Positions 36,101 to 48,630 of a DNA stretch of 64,000 bases are shown here, piece after piece (within the stretch, counting starts at the first letter, position 1; each line of letters starts with the position of its first letter). The DNA lies in NCBI RefSeq assembly GCF_002994745.2, contig NC_037092.1, forward strand, positions 14,127,501 to 14,191,500, read 5' to 3'. Origin of the DNA: Rosa chinensis (lineage: Eukaryota; Streptophyta; Magnoliopsida; Rosales; Rosaceae). A program made the position numbers and the translations under genes. A model generated the notes under the pieces. That model was not told the DNA's origin and did no database searches. It was given only the letters and a program-made list of their open reading frames with translations.

Positions 36101-38100
36101 TAAGTTCCTAGAAACCTAAACGTAAGGACATCGATTATGAAAAGTATAATAAAGTTAGTAATATGTAAAAATATGGGATGGGAAAATGTGAACTAGGGCA
36201 TAAAACTAAATATAAAGATATCGACTATCTCATAGACGTGTCTTTGATTTTTCTATACAGGAACATAATAACAAACCCTAGCTTCTTGCACATGAAAGAA
36301 AAGGCTAAGCTAGCTCTGGATACTCTGATACAATAATTTTCTTTTCTTTTTTTAAACTTAATCAATACATTTTGCTTGCTATAGATAGGGAACATGCATA
36401 GTCACATTGTCCAACTTTGTGTTTTTTTCTTTGCATTATGATTTCTACTAAACGTGGACGCTGTGGTGGTTAATGATCACTGTTTAACTCCCATAATTAA
36501 ATTAGCATTCTACAGGGAACTTGCACAAGAGCTTCCAAGGAACTTCGTAGATGTTGATATCGATCACTCATTTTAGACAGAGATGACTAGAGGAGTAGTG
36601 TTGCAAGCATCAATGGCCACTACGGGCCAGCCATGCCGACCCTTTTGCTTTTTTATATATCTGCGGAGGTTGGTTTTATTATGCCAACAACCACTTGGGA
36701 AGATCCCATGACGATTCTAAAAAGTAAACAAAAGTATCATGCGTGATGTGAGATCGAGAGCATCTCTCTCTCAGTTCAATATATCTACAGAAGTGGTACT
36801 GATAACCAAGAGCATATCGATCTCCTTTTTCTAATCTTAGAAGCACTATCATTACTTTCCATTTAGGACCATCTAGCTCCTTCAAAAAAGCTAAAAAAAG
36901 GTTCCGTATGATATAATTATGAAGAACAATGAACTCACGTCTTCTTTTGGCTTTATTGGCCCCTTAATTACGTGGTATGTGTGTGAGTATATATATAAGC
37001 AAATAATTTTTTGGCAAGTATATAAGAAAATAATTGAACATAGAGTCACATACATTTTAGACTGTTTTTAGTTAAGATTAAGCTAATTAAATTTGAATAG
37101 CACTTTTACAATGACAGTTAAACTACTTCAAATGTGTCAAGTGTCATTCAAAACATAAAACGTTAATCTTGTGTCTAAATTATTAATTTTATTTTTAACG
37201 TCTTACTCCAACTGCATGCATTGTATGTGTACTACTAGCTTTTGTTCTTTTGTTCTTTTGGACAATGTGAATGATAAGAGACCTTATACTTTGTTTCTTA
37301 ATGATTAATAATTTATATTGGTAATGTGATCTTCTTCGAACAAGATGAGACCAGAGTGCTTTGTCTGAAGTGGATGGCTAGCTGAATGATCATAGTTAGT
37401 GAAATATTAGTCATTGATAAAGAAGTCGTCCTTTTTATAGTAAAGTAAACAAAAGGAGCACTTTGATCCTACTCCGAAAGTCCAAAAAATCCGTAATTGG
37501 AGGAGTTTATGATGAAGTAATTGTGAGTAACAACCTAATTGAAAAAGAAACAAACCCAATTAGTGAAGAATTAGGTCGCACATTGAGATCAAGTGATTCG
37601 ACAGCACCCCGTCTTGTTCGATCATGAATGCCGCCGCCTAGATTCTTAATCAATGAATAAATGTGAAGCTTTTCCTTAATTAGCTCAAATTTCAATACTG
37701 CTCATGAACTTGTTTCACGTTATATTAAGTATACAATTATGCATGGCCAACGTAACACGCAACTTATGAAGAGGTAATTTTATGTTGCCAAAAAAAAAAA
37801 AAAAGGTGAAGACCATTACATCTTATTATATAGATTTTAATGTTAATTTTATAACTTTTTGAAGAAATGATTCTTCGATAATTTACCGTTTTAGTGACAG
37901 TGAGCATGCAATCACAATTGTTTCTACGCAAAGTTATATACATTCATTTCATCTCTCGTAGGATACTATATATGATATTAATTGTTCAAATATTGTATGG
38001 GCAAAAAAGAAAGATATTGAATTTGATTATGTTTTGGTTTTGAAGAAACTATGTAAACATGAAAATTATTTTCGAAGGATAAAGTTCCTCAAACACTAGC
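33130..38100. other. Gene-free stretch upstream of the RING gene
   Basis: The first 700 bases (33130-33870) are less AT-rich, with GTGTGTGT and GC-rich patches, and probably hold the promoter of the RING gene on the minus side. From 33900 to 38100 there is AT-rich DNA with only short unsupported frames. No known repeats recognised. Confidence 0.45.
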
Positions 38101-38106
38101 GGCTTT

Positions 38107-38124
38107 AGTAAATAAGGGTGTTAA
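38107..38124 (+). repeat. Target-site duplication of LINE copy (left)
   Basis: AGTAAATAAGGGTGTTAA matches 38939-38956 in 17 of 18 bases. The second copy follows the poly(A) tail. Confidence 0.85.
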
Positions 38125-38938
38125 CTGATAAAAATCAATACAAAAAAAATCCTAGGAGAGTTTTCCTCTCAACTTAGTCTTCAACGGCACCCTAGCCTCC
38201 TTTTCTAGTTTCCTGCTATTGCTCTCTTCTCAATTTCTCTCCATCGATCCAATGGCTTCCATTGATGCTGTCACAACAAGCTTCACTGCTTCCCTTGCCC
38301 TCGCTGAAGGAGGCAGTGCTCCTGACCTAGGAAAGATTGGTGGTGGCCTCATTCGCAAGTCCTCCCAACCTTTTCTGATTGGAAAACCTCTGACCAGCAA
38401 GCCGGTTGATCCAAAGGCAGAATTTAGGGTTCAGAAACGGGCTGGAGATTTATTCTTGTTCTCCTTTGAATCAGTGTGTGAAACCAACAAGGTACTCTGA
38501 GGTGGGGGTTGGTGTTTTGATCTAGCCCTGGTTTGCTTTGAAGAGTATGACGACATTAAACCTCTTCATGAAGATCTTGCAGCTATTGGTACTGTTTCTA
38601 GCCCTAGAGACAAGGGCAAAGGAAAGTTTAAAACTCTCCTGGTCTTCTTGCCTAATACTAGAAGTATGGTGCTCTGCTACTTTCATCTTAGTTTCTTTAG
38701 TTGTACACGAATTGAGGTCTCTAGGCGACTAGGTTACTGTACAAAGAGAGGTCAGTAGTGAGGATTTTGTTTCTTTGTTGTTAGGCTCAATAAGTGAGCG
38801 TATGTGTTAACAGTGAGGGTCACCTGTTTTTTGCTTGGCAGCTTGTGCCATTTATGATTTTGATATGAGACAACATCTGATGTACGTATTTTCTGGCCAT
38901 AGATAAGCAATGAAATTATATATTCTTAAAAAAAAAAA
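38125..38938 (+). mobile_element. Internally deleted LINE (L1-type)
   Basis: An 814-bp insertion ending in poly(A) and flanked by an 18-bp target duplication. The first part carries a short 5' UTR and the start of ORF1 (38252 onward, MASIDAVTTSFTASLALAEG), ending in a DUF4283-like segment (DLFLFSFESVCETNKVL). A TGA then interrupts the frame, which continues as GGGWCFDLALVCFEEYDDI. From about 38680 the sequence is the 3' UTR, matching the ends of LINE copies at 41653 and 43796 (TTTCTTTAGTTGTACAC, TAGGCGACTAGG). All of ORF2 is missing. Confidence 0.85.
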
Positions 38939-38956
38939 AGTAAAAAAGGGTGTTAA

Positions 38957-40925
38957 TTACTATTGTGCTAATAAACGAAAGGGGAGTAATTCTTAGATAA
39001 TTCATCACTTTCAAAGGCTATATTGATTATGGTCCTCGAGACTAATTGTCAATTTAAAATTGTTAGATTAGATACAATGGCTCAATCATTTTGAATGTCT
39101 AATCGACACTCAAATATTGTAGTTTAGGTGAATCGTTCTCAATGATCATTACATTCTTTTCTTTCTTAAATTTATTGCGTTATTGGTGAAGAATATTTGA
39201 AAAAAAAATTGAAAAATCATTATATCCAACGAATTTGCTTCCCAACTTTAGACGCACCTTAAAATGTTTGTCAAAAAAATAGTTGAAATATTCCACTCAT
39301 CCTTCTTCCCTTAAAAATATGAAAGCATAAAGATAAAGACATTGACAATCCATTTTTCAATCGTTTCATGTTATCAATCAACTAAGTATTTAGCTGAATA
39401 GGTTATTCATGTTATTCTTGGCCGCAACTTTGTGGCATTGCAGGCTTCCACTCAATTCTATTCTTAATTGGATTTGTGAAATTGACAAGTTAATTGATTA
39501 ACAATTGCATCAAAGTAAAAAAGAAAAAGACGAAATCTCTTTGACAACACAAACAAACACACCAAATGGGAACCAAAAACCAAACTGATTGAGACATGGC
39601 ATATGTCACTTTCTTTGGAATTTCTCTATTGGAGGCTGCTGGACAAACATGGATTGATAGTGAAAATTTGTGCATATTATAGAGAGCCCTCTGGTGTGGT
39701 CACTATTAGTCACGTACTCTTTATCGAAAAAATGATGTCTACCCCTCAAATCGTGGGCCAAATCCTTTGCTCTCAACCTTTCAATTATATGATTCTATAA
39801 TAAGGTGATTCCCCATCTTTGGGTCTAGTCAAATTTAAATTGATGTAGCTTTCTGTCTTTTCGAAATGAAACCCTAAGCCTAAGGAAAAGAGAAATTTCC
39901 TAACCCTTTGTTTGTAATTTCTTCATGTATATTCTTTTCAAAGCATAAACCTAGCTCAATCTAATGTCTCTTTCTTTGACTAGGAAAGGCTTAACTTGTA
40001 ATCACAAGCCAGTTTTTGTTTGTTTAATTGAGTGTGCCTATTATGTCATTATGTGTCCCCATCTTTACCACTAATTATATATAACTCAACTTTCAACTAC
40101 ATTCTGCAAACTCATCGAAATAAGCCTCACAAAATACACGAATTTGTTGTTTTATATATCTCTCTCTCACTCGCCTGCACCCCATTATGGCAAATGTGTC
40201 ATTGTTAATCAATTTTGTTTTCAGAAATCGGGACCCTTTATTTAGAAGATATCTTATACAATTTGGACATGAATTAACTAATATAGATGCGTACGGATAT
40301 TAGTATAGATTACACTAAGTAATACTTTGGAATAAAACCATTTCGAAAGGTAACGCACTTACCCACTCTGGATTTAATCGCTTTAGGTGCGAGACACGTC
40401 AAGAAAAGATGCATTGCATATATATGACATAGTGTGCTCGAGAAAGAGACCAAAGATAAACCTATCTTTGTTTTTGTGATGACACCTTGATGGGTTGGGT
40501 CTACCTATCCATGCTTCTTGTGTCACCTTGTGTTTAAAGAAGCCAACGGTAACATTAAGAATTGCACAAACTTGATGTAACAACAGGATAAAAACTAAAG
40601 AACATGGAAATCTACTTTTGGACCGGAAGACATTAATAAAGAACAAGTAAATTAAGCTAACATTCACATGGGGAATATTATATTGTTTACTTTTCCTTCC
40701 TTTTAGTAGTCATTGAGACTAATTAAGCTTGGTGATGCACTTGGCAATGTGGATTCAAACGACACATACGTTAAGAAACATTTTTGTGCCACTTATCTAT
40801 TTTCTTCTCTTTCCATTGAAAATATATTGAATTACTATCTTAAATGGCGAATTTTCAAGCTATACACATAGACAACTTTGGGTGACGTGGAGCCTATGTG
40901 GCCGTTAAGCATGCACACGTGGGTA
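38957..40925. other. Gene-free stretch
   Basis: AT-rich DNA. The open frames (for example 40383-40667 minus) lack recognisable motifs. Nothing further seen. Confidence 0.5.
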
Positions 40926-40929
40926 ACCT

Positions 40930-41062
40930 GCTCTGATACCATGATAAAGTAATCTAGGGTTCACATCCAAAACCAATTGGCAATGGATTGAGTGACCCAA
41001 ACCCTTATAAACTCATGGACAATGTCCCATTTTTCTCTTGTGGGATGTATATATTCTCAACA
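40930..41062 (-). mobile_element. Copia LTR with adjoining primer-binding site (remnant)
   Basis: On the minus strand a 121-bp LTR (41062-40942) runs from TGTTGAGAATATATACATCC to TTTATCA and is followed directly by TGGTATCAGAGC (40941-40930), an exact initiator-Met primer site. The internal region and second LTR are not found within the nearby sequence. It is either a truncated element or part of a small TRIM-type element. Confidence 0.75.
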
Positions 41063-41653
41063 GGTGGTGCGACTTGCTTGATGGGATGATAATAGGTGCG
41101 TTGGTGGGGTGGCTTCCAGTTGATGGTGGCTGTGGCTTCAAGGCTTGTTAATGGCGATGACGGCGAAGTAGGCATCATGCTGCTTTGGTGTTGCGTCAGC
41201 GGTGTTTCTAGTCTTGTCGTTGTTGTTGGGTTTGGTGATTGGGTTGTATCCTCCAGGCCAGGTCTTTAGGCCTTGTTTGGTTGGGTCTTTAATTTTCAAG
41301 TTTTATTTTCTTTTTTAGTTTTTGTTTTAGCCCTATTTTCTGGTGGTGCTAGTGGGTTTTGTCCTATTCTAGTTTTTTCGCTTGCAAATGGACTTTGGTC
41401 TTTGTCGGTTTAAGTCTTAGTTTCTTTAGTTTTACACCATTAAGAACTTTAGGCGACTAGATTTACTATTAAGGAAAGTTAGGTTGTGAGGATTTGGGTC
41501 CTTTTGTTTTTAGGCTCGAATAAGTGAGCTCATTTTGTTTGCAATAAGGGTTACTGGTTAATTTGCTTGGTGGCTTATGCCAACTATGACTTTGATGTAT
41601 GTGCCTTTTGGCCATAGATAAGTAATGAAATTATCTATTCTCTAAAAAAAAAA
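41063..41653 (+). mobile_element. LINE fragment (3' portion) with poly(A)
   Basis: The last 250 bases share the 3' UTR of the LINE at 38125-38938: TTTCTTTAGTT, TTTAGGCGACTAGAT, ATAAGTGAGC, CCATAGATAAG.AATGAAATTAT, then poly(A). The 5' part (41063-41280) is G-rich and contains TTTGGTTGGGT-type phrases. I found no target duplication. The left border may be shared with the copia LTR remnant. Confidence 0.65.
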
Positions 41654-41755
41654 AATACATTTTCTTTTTCGAGGACATTGTCTCAAAATTGAAGATGATA
41701 AATACAAAATTTTAGTCTCTTGGTTTATTATTGATCAGTAAATGATAACATTGCC

Positions 41756-41757
<2 letters not shown>

Positions 41758-41800
<43 letters not shown>
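41758..41800. repeat. (ATT)n microsatellite
   Basis: About 14 trinucleotide units without interruption. Confidence 0.9.
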
Positions 41801-41804
41801 GAAA

Positions 41805-42640
41805 GGTTGGGGGTGTCAATCTATTAAGAGTAAACGTAGTAACTAGTAACAACAAAAAAACCCAAAAAAAACAAAAAACAAAAAAAAAACAAAACAAACC
41901 AGGACCCACCATATGCGGGCCAACGTTAATGTTGAGTCATGTTAGGCTATCATAAAGCAACCTAAATGCAATTGCCCTAGCTTGAATCACAAGTAACCGA
42001 AGATAATGTTAGGGTTTAGGATCGAAGTCCGCCCCAACTTATTCATAAAACTTTGGACCGACTCACACAGAGGGGGTTTCCCCAAGGTTATTGCTAGCTG
42101 AAATCCAAAACTTGATTGCACTAGGGCTATCAATGGGTTGTGTTAGATCGAATTTGTATCGAGTCAAAGTATTTTTCTTGTCACAAGAGACAAATTCAAA
42201 CCCAACCCATTTAATCAACGTGTTAAAATTTAAACCCAAACCTATTTATTAAACAGGTTACCCATTTTCAACCCGCTTAACCCACTTGATAAATAGGTTG
42301 TGTCATGTTGGACAAAATGACTCATTTAAGGGTTAACACTGACACATTTAACTAAAAAAATGTATAAACTGATTAAATTCCCTAGAGAATTTATAGTGTT
42401 AACAATGAAGTGGTAACCCTAATTTAAATTGAGAAAAAGATTTATTCGACCCTGATAGATATATACTATTATTATTTTTAAATGGGTCGTCTACGCAGGT
42501 TATATATAATATATAACCCGGCTCGTTTAATAAACGAGTTATATGGGTTCACTTTGTGCTGGCCCGTTGACCTGCAACCAAATCGTTTATTGAATGGGTC
42601 ATGCCAGGTTGACCCGCTGTTGACCTGACTCGCTTTTTAA
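41805..42640. other. Gene-free stretch with repeated 'cccaaccc/aaataggtt' phrases
   Basis: Sequence such as AAACAGGTTACCCA and GGGTTGTGTTAGATCG recurs in variations on both strands (42120-42620), typical of a decayed DNA transposon. I could not define ends. Confidence 0.4.
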
Positions 42641-42642
42641 TC

Positions 42643-43340
42643 TTGTGGCTTCGTGCAAATTTTGAGTCTTGTTCGAATTGTCAGTCCAAGATTGCACCAC
42701 CTAAAGTACTTGGGCCTACTTGTAGAGCCAAACCCAAACCCATGTTCAAAGGAAGCAAGCCCAACCACGACACCCTAGTGCTCCCTACACCTTCCACCAG
42801 CCATAAGACAACCGGCGACAACGACCACCTGCACCATTACTAGCAAGACCATAACCTTGCACTCCACCACTAATGTTGCCCTTCATTTACCAGCAGCCCT
42901 AGACCACCAGCCTGCAAAGGCAAAAACATCACCTATATGAGTTGTAAGGCTGCCTTTACCACTGTAATGACCAGGAGCCAAAACCTCAAGAGGAAAATGT
43001 TGTACCGCGTGAACGCCACCGTCCTAGGTCATCGAAGAGAACCTTGGAACCCAGGCCACCTTATCCAAAGTTCTAGCCTGAGTCACCCGGAACATGAAAA
43101 GCAGGAGCTCGATGAAGAACACCGCAAACAAGAAGGAGAAAGCCAAGGTCTTTAATTCCAAGGATAGCCAAATGCATATCCGTTCCCATCACCCTCATTA
43201 AAGCCCAAAGAAGAAGTCAAGATTGCATCCCGGAGCACCGATGTCAAGCCGCCAATGAGAAAACCTAGAGGAGAGCTTCGAGAGAGAGAGAGAACATTTT
43301 TCTTTTTGATTTGTTAGTATTAATTCTCATATAGTTGCAT
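42643..43340 (+). mobile_element. GC-richer repeat-derived block
   Basis: A less AT-rich block with two short frames (42643-42843 and 42937-43155) and a GA-repeat end (43280-43294). Composition and phrases such as GGAGCACCG suggest the 5' part of a LINE or another transposon. No domain is identifiable and no target duplication was found. Confidence 0.35.
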
Positions 43341-43357
43341 GGCTAGCTAATTCAATA

Positions 43358-43371
43358 AGAATTCACATTTT
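43358..43371 (+). repeat. Target-site duplication of a LINE (left copy)
   Basis: AGAATTCACATTTT is repeated exactly at 43797-43810, just beyond the poly(A) tail. Confidence 0.85.
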
Positions 43372-43796
43372 GGGCTGGGTTGTTTGATCTAGACCCTATT
43401 TATTTTGTTTAAGTCAGTTTTGTCTCAATGATTCCCTATTTTCAGGGATTGTCTAAGCATTTGTGTGCATCTAGCTTTAGCTATTGGTTTTGGTCTTGTC
43501 GACTTAATTCTCAGTGTCTTTAGTTGTACACCAATTGAGGTCTTTAGGCGACTGGATTACTAGGTAATAGTCAGGTTGGGAGGGCCGAATCCTTCTAGCG
43601 CCTCCGGCGTAGTACCAAAGGGGGCTTCCATTATGTTCTACGTATTTAATTGTACAATGAGTGGTCTATTTCTATGTACCACTATGGGTACTACCACTAT
43701 CTTCTTGTCTGTCTGATGGCAGCGGAAGAGTATGTAACAGCCTATTCTGGCTTATGAATATATTTTCTCGCTCGCTCGCGCTTCAAAAAAAAAAAA
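43372..43796 (+). mobile_element. 5'-truncated LINE insertion
   Basis: A 425-bp copy of a LINE 3' end terminating in poly(A), with a 14-bp exact target duplication. It shares TTTAGTTGTACAC.AATTGAGG and TTTAGGCGACTGGATTAC with the LINE copies at 38.7 and 41.5 kb, but its final 200 bases are different, so it is a related subfamily. Confidence 0.85.
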
Positions 43797-44140
43797 AGAA
43801 TTCACATTTTATTAAGGGTGCATTTGGATGAGAAAATTATGAAATCCGTAAGAATTTATAAATGATGAAATCCTTAACTCTATCAATCAAAAATTTCATT
43901 AATTATAATATCTATTGTTTGGTTGTATTTATTTATAATTTAGAATGTGTAATAAATTGAGAAAATTTATAACAAATAAAAAAATAAAATAGAAAAAAAT
44001 CTTATTTTAGGAATGAAAATTGATCTGGAACTCAAATTAATATCTTAATGCAAGTGGTTTCTACAATCTTCTTCTCTCTCTTTCTCTCTCTGTTTTTTTT
44101 TGGTTGCCTTTCCATATTGAAAGAGGTCAGTGAAGTTTGT

Positions 44141-44992
44141 TAGGCCTGGGAATTCAAAGCCGAGAAACCGATACCGATCCCGTCCGACCCGCGCCGAAAC
44201 CGATCGACTCGGTATTGAAAGGCAGTTCTCCGGCATCCCGATCCGAACCGTACCGAAAACTATGTAAACGGGTCGGCACCGGTATGGGTGTAATACATAC
44301 CGAATTGTCCAAGCCAAGCCGAAAGCAGATCATGACCTCCGGAGCTCCGCTGCCCGTGGCGGTTCTGTCTCGGATTGAGTCGCTGGGATTCGTGGTGAGC
44401 CATGAGTACGGTTTGACGGAGACGGCAGGGGTGGTGGTGTCGTGCGCGTGGACATGGTGGAGCTGCCATGATTGGTCTGAGACCAATTATTGAGGCCCAT
44501 GGGTTGATTCTTCTTCTTCTGCTGCTCCTTCTTCTTCATCTTCTTCTTATTCTTCAACTAATAATTATTAATTCCCACATCTTTGTCCCAATCCACGTCT
44601 GCACCTACAGCAGACCCACCTTCTTCCTTGCTCCAACCCACATCTCTTTGTCCCAACCCACCTCTGCACCTACAACAGACCCACCTTCTTCCTTGCTCCA
44701 CCTTCTTCCTTCTGCCTCTCCTTCACCTTCTTCCAATCCACCCTGCACCACCAAACCAAGAACCCAGTTCACGAAGTGAGTTCAACGATAAAAATGTGGA
44801 AGATCCAGATCGTGAAAATGAAAGTGTGGAAACCGATTTGGACCGAAACTGTACCGAATCAATCGGTTTCGGAACTAATCGGTATCCTCGATAAAATTCC
44901 GGCATCCCGAACCGATCTGAGCCGACTATAAAGTCGGTATCGGTCTCGGCATAGCCTCAATCCCGAGCCGAGCCAAACCGATCCCAGGCCTA
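44141..44992 (+). mobile_element. Non-autonomous hAT element carrying a host gene fragment
   Basis: The 852-bp element starts TAGGCCTGGGA and ends with the inverse TCCCAGGCCTA. An exact 8-bp target duplication AAGTTTGT (44133-44140 and 44993-45000) is the hAT hallmark. Arrays of ACCGA/TCGGT motifs fill both subterminal regions. Inside are an exon-like piece of an acyl-activating enzyme (44317-44458), a CTT-rich tract (44508-44560) and a 63-bp tandem duplication starting at 44576 and 44639. No transposase. Confidence 0.93.
44317..44458 (+). pseudogene. Captured fragment of an AMP-binding acyl-activating enzyme gene
   Basis: Translation includes SGAPLPVAVLSRIESLGFVVSH followed by EYGLTETAGVVVSCAW. 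The YGLTET block is the A5 motif of the ANL superfamily (adenylate- and CoA-forming enzymes), and its surroundings match plant AAE1/benzoate-CoA-ligase-type proteins, where SHGYGLTETAG is usual. Only about 45 codons are present. After CAW the frame runs into unrelated sequence and a stop. It sits inside a hAT element and cannot encode a working enzyme. Source-gene identity to the family is firm; to the exact member it is not. Confidence 0.85.
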
Positions 44993-47900
44993 AAGTTTGT
45001 TAATTTTTTCATATATATAGGAAACAAAAGAAAGTTGTATGAGAAAAAACACTTTTATTTTTCTTCTTTTAATACAACGTGCTTTCTACATTAGCTATGG
45101 ACGCAACGTCATTTATCTATTCTTGAGATATTGGTCAACAAAATTATCACTTAGAACTGAAATATATCATTTAGACATGGCACTGTTGAACTTTAGGGTA
45201 TTGGATAAGACGTGGTTGCTATAAATATTTGATAATAAAATGAGACAAGTGTGTATGTGTGAACGAATTAATATATAGTCATCTAAAATTATTTCAACTA
45301 TAGGAGTTGATATGTCTAATTCAAAGACTTAATATAGGACAATATTACCTTGGTATCAGCCGAAGATTAACTAAGAAGACAAAGTTGTCGGCCCAATTAT
45401 TTGGATAAATATCTGAAATGTCAAGTCAAATTGGTCATGCCTTTTTTTAATTAACGAATTGATAATACATGCACTTCATGCAATAAAAGTATTATTCACG
45501 GTTGAAACAGAAGACGTACGCTATTGTTAATTGTAGGTGCAATGATTTGATATTGAATTGTACATTATATATGAATGGATTATACAAATATGACAGAGCC
45601 ACATTTCTTTTTTATAAATTAAAGATATCTGAAATTTGACTCTTCTCCAAAATCATTATCTAATATCCAGAAAGTACAAAACTTCTACGTAGTTTATTGT
45701 CATTGAATGAGCTTCTAACATCACATGTGTGTTAACTGTGAATATGGGTTGAAAGGAAAAACTGAAAATACTACATAGTCCATAATTTAGAATTTTTTTT
45801 AAAATACGATTAGAAAATGAATGTGAAGTGAATACTTAACGTCTTAACTTTTTAGTTGGAATCAATCACTATAAATTAATACAGCACAAACCACATTAAA
45901 TTTGACGTGCGAGTGAAAATGTATATATTTAAGTAAATAGCGAATTTTAATTGCTATTATCGGCCATTTATATTGCCGAATAAGCCAAATTTTATATATT
46001 AATGAAAAGAGTTGTGTCTTGAGCGCTAACGAAAATTCATGGATACCATACTCTTCGTGATTTGGAATGAATTAGGGCAAAAACTTATTTCATATATTAT
46101 TATATTTAATGCATGCATCTACATAAGACTACATTCCATTGCTATGATTATAGAAAGACATAATTTGCACGACATAACTAATCGAATACAATGGCTTTTG
46201 TCGGCTACATGATTCGTATATAATGGAAAGTTAATTAGTCATGAACACTTATAGTTTAGAGAAAGATATGTCATTATGCCTCATCAATAGCTAGCTGTCA
46301 GTTCGAGGCTATATAATAATGAAATAATCAGATCGGTCAGTAATCAAGGGATAGCCTAATTCAGATGCACCGTCAGCTACTTGGCCCTAATCAAATCTCT
46401 AATTATTTATTACCATACCTAAACCTTCGTACATTGCACATGGCTTTATTTGATTAACAGCGAACCGGTTGTTTATTTTTTTCATGTGTTTTTTATTTTT
46501 TTTTTATTTTGAGGAACAATCATAGGTCGTGTTAAATTTAGTTTCTATAGAATGTGGAAGTTCATGTCCCTCTTTCATGATCTAATGGTGTATCTGAGCA
46601 GATGATTATTAAAATACTGTGATGGATATGCCAGGACTGTTTTGTTTTATTTTTAGGGTTTAGGGTAAGTGAATAAAATAGCTCGCTGGAGATGACTGGA
46701 TCGGAATCTTTTGGTTCCATTTGATGACCAAATTTCATGAATTAGTGATTTATTAGTACAAGGTAATGAAAATAATGCATGAGGTCATCATTATTTTGTC
46801 AATGAATGCAATGGATTAGCATAATATAAGTTAACCCTAAACAATGGGCTAATTGTTGGATGAGAGCTGGTAAACCACAAATCACATAGCGAATGCACAA
46901 AACAATCTATATTTCTTATTTTTGATACAATCGTAAATCATATGATATTAATAAAGATCTGGAATTTCTAATGAATTATATATTTATTTTGATTGTACTC
47001 GGTCGTGTAGAGTACTATTCAATCTTTTGTCTAGGGTTTGTTAATCCCACATGGTTTAACTAAGGAGCTATTTAACGAGATCACTCTTTGTGCACCCATT
47101 ATTGTTATTCCTCCAAGTGCTTGAAGTTTAATGATATCCGTTTTGTGATTAAAAAAAGGTTAGTGCCGTGTGATGCAATCATGCAACAAGTTCCTACACT
47201 GGTGCGACTTCGATGGTAACCTTCAAATAAACAGAATTAGTGGCATTAATTAATTATGAGACAGCATTTGAAAACTGAGGTTATTAATTAATGATTACTT
47301 TTCTTCGATAATAAAATCACTATTCTATTTACATCTGAATTCTATAATTAAATAAATTACAATAGTCGAGAGTATTTCCGTTCCATAATTAATTAGGTAT
47401 ATTTTAGCAGTGGCACTTGGCATGCACTTGCTCCAAATTGGTGTAAAAGAATAAAATTCCCAGGAAAAAAAAAAACACAAATTTCATTGATTAATTTATT
47501 TAATTGATGGTGTACTTGAAAGCAACAATTCATGACGCGGATTCATTGTGGGAATTTGCCAAATTTGGGTTTTTGGACCCATTTATTTGGGATCTTTTGT
47601 CCCTCTGTGACCAGCATGAGACTTTTTGAAAATGCGAGTTTGATTCTGTATTATTTCATTATAGTAACCTTCTCTGCATGCATGAAGGCATGAAGCCATA
47701 TAAATATAATCAAAATCACCAATCTTTGTCAAAATTCCAAATTAATCAATAAGCATGCTTCGTTTTCTAATGTATTTTGTTATATTTTATATTCCTGAAC
47801 TGGATGGTGACTGTTAGTCTGTTACCATATACTCCTTTTTAATTTTCTGGGAATATGTATGGTTCTTTCTTTGACTTTATCCATTATTTAAAAAACATGT

Positions 47901-48594
47901 TTATATTTATATATATATAAAGAAACTCCTAGGAATCATCACGAGCAGCTAAGCCTTGTGATCCAAATTAGATTTTTATTGTTTAAATTCTTTGATATCG
48001 TGGACGGTCTTCTCACGCCATTGGAGCACAAATGTTGCTCCTACATTAATAATGAAGCATGATAGATGAAGCTGTATATACCGAAGATCGACGACTATCA
48101 ATGGCACCAAGCATGCATTCACAAGATATGTATGAAAATTTGAAAACGAAGTTCCTAGATTAAGTTACTTTTCTCGTTTCTGCTAACAATGAAAGCGAAA
48201 GTTGACCTGATTAGTAAGACCAACCCTAACAGGTCAATCTGCTTTAATCTTTTCTTAGTCATCCCCGGCCCGAGCACCTTTGTTTCCAGTCCAAATTGTT
48301 TTTTTGCAGTGTGGAATAGTTTCAGCCGAAATTGTTGTGGATAATAATAGAAGAGAAAACTCGGTCATATAATCGATGATTCTGCCGGAACATATAAAAT
48401 ACTGCACTTAGTTATAGAATTTCACAACCAGAAATTCCGCCATACGTGTGTTGTATGGTAGAAGATGGCTTATAGAAGAAACAAAAACTGAATGAATAAG
48501 TCAGAATCTGTAGAAGGCAACACCAAGAAGCAAACGAACTACTCAACGTGGATCCCATATATGATGTTGTTATCACCTACTGAAATGATTTGTA

Positions 48595-48598
<4 letters not shown>

Positions 48599-48626
<28 letters not shown>
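48599..48626. repeat. (AT)n microsatellite
   Basis: Uninterrupted dinucleotide run. Confidence 0.9.

Positions 48627-48630
<4 letters not shown>

Noticed and set aside
36320..36350. ACTCTGATACAATAA resembling a primer-binding site
   Set aside because: Incomplete match and no LTR next to it.
41758..41800. ATT array considered as a structured regulatory repeat
   Set aside because: Plain trinucleotide microsatellite.
44468..44779. 103-codon Leu/Pro-rich frame in the hAT element
   Set aside because: It comes from CTT repeats and a 63-bp tandem duplication. Not a protein-like sequence.
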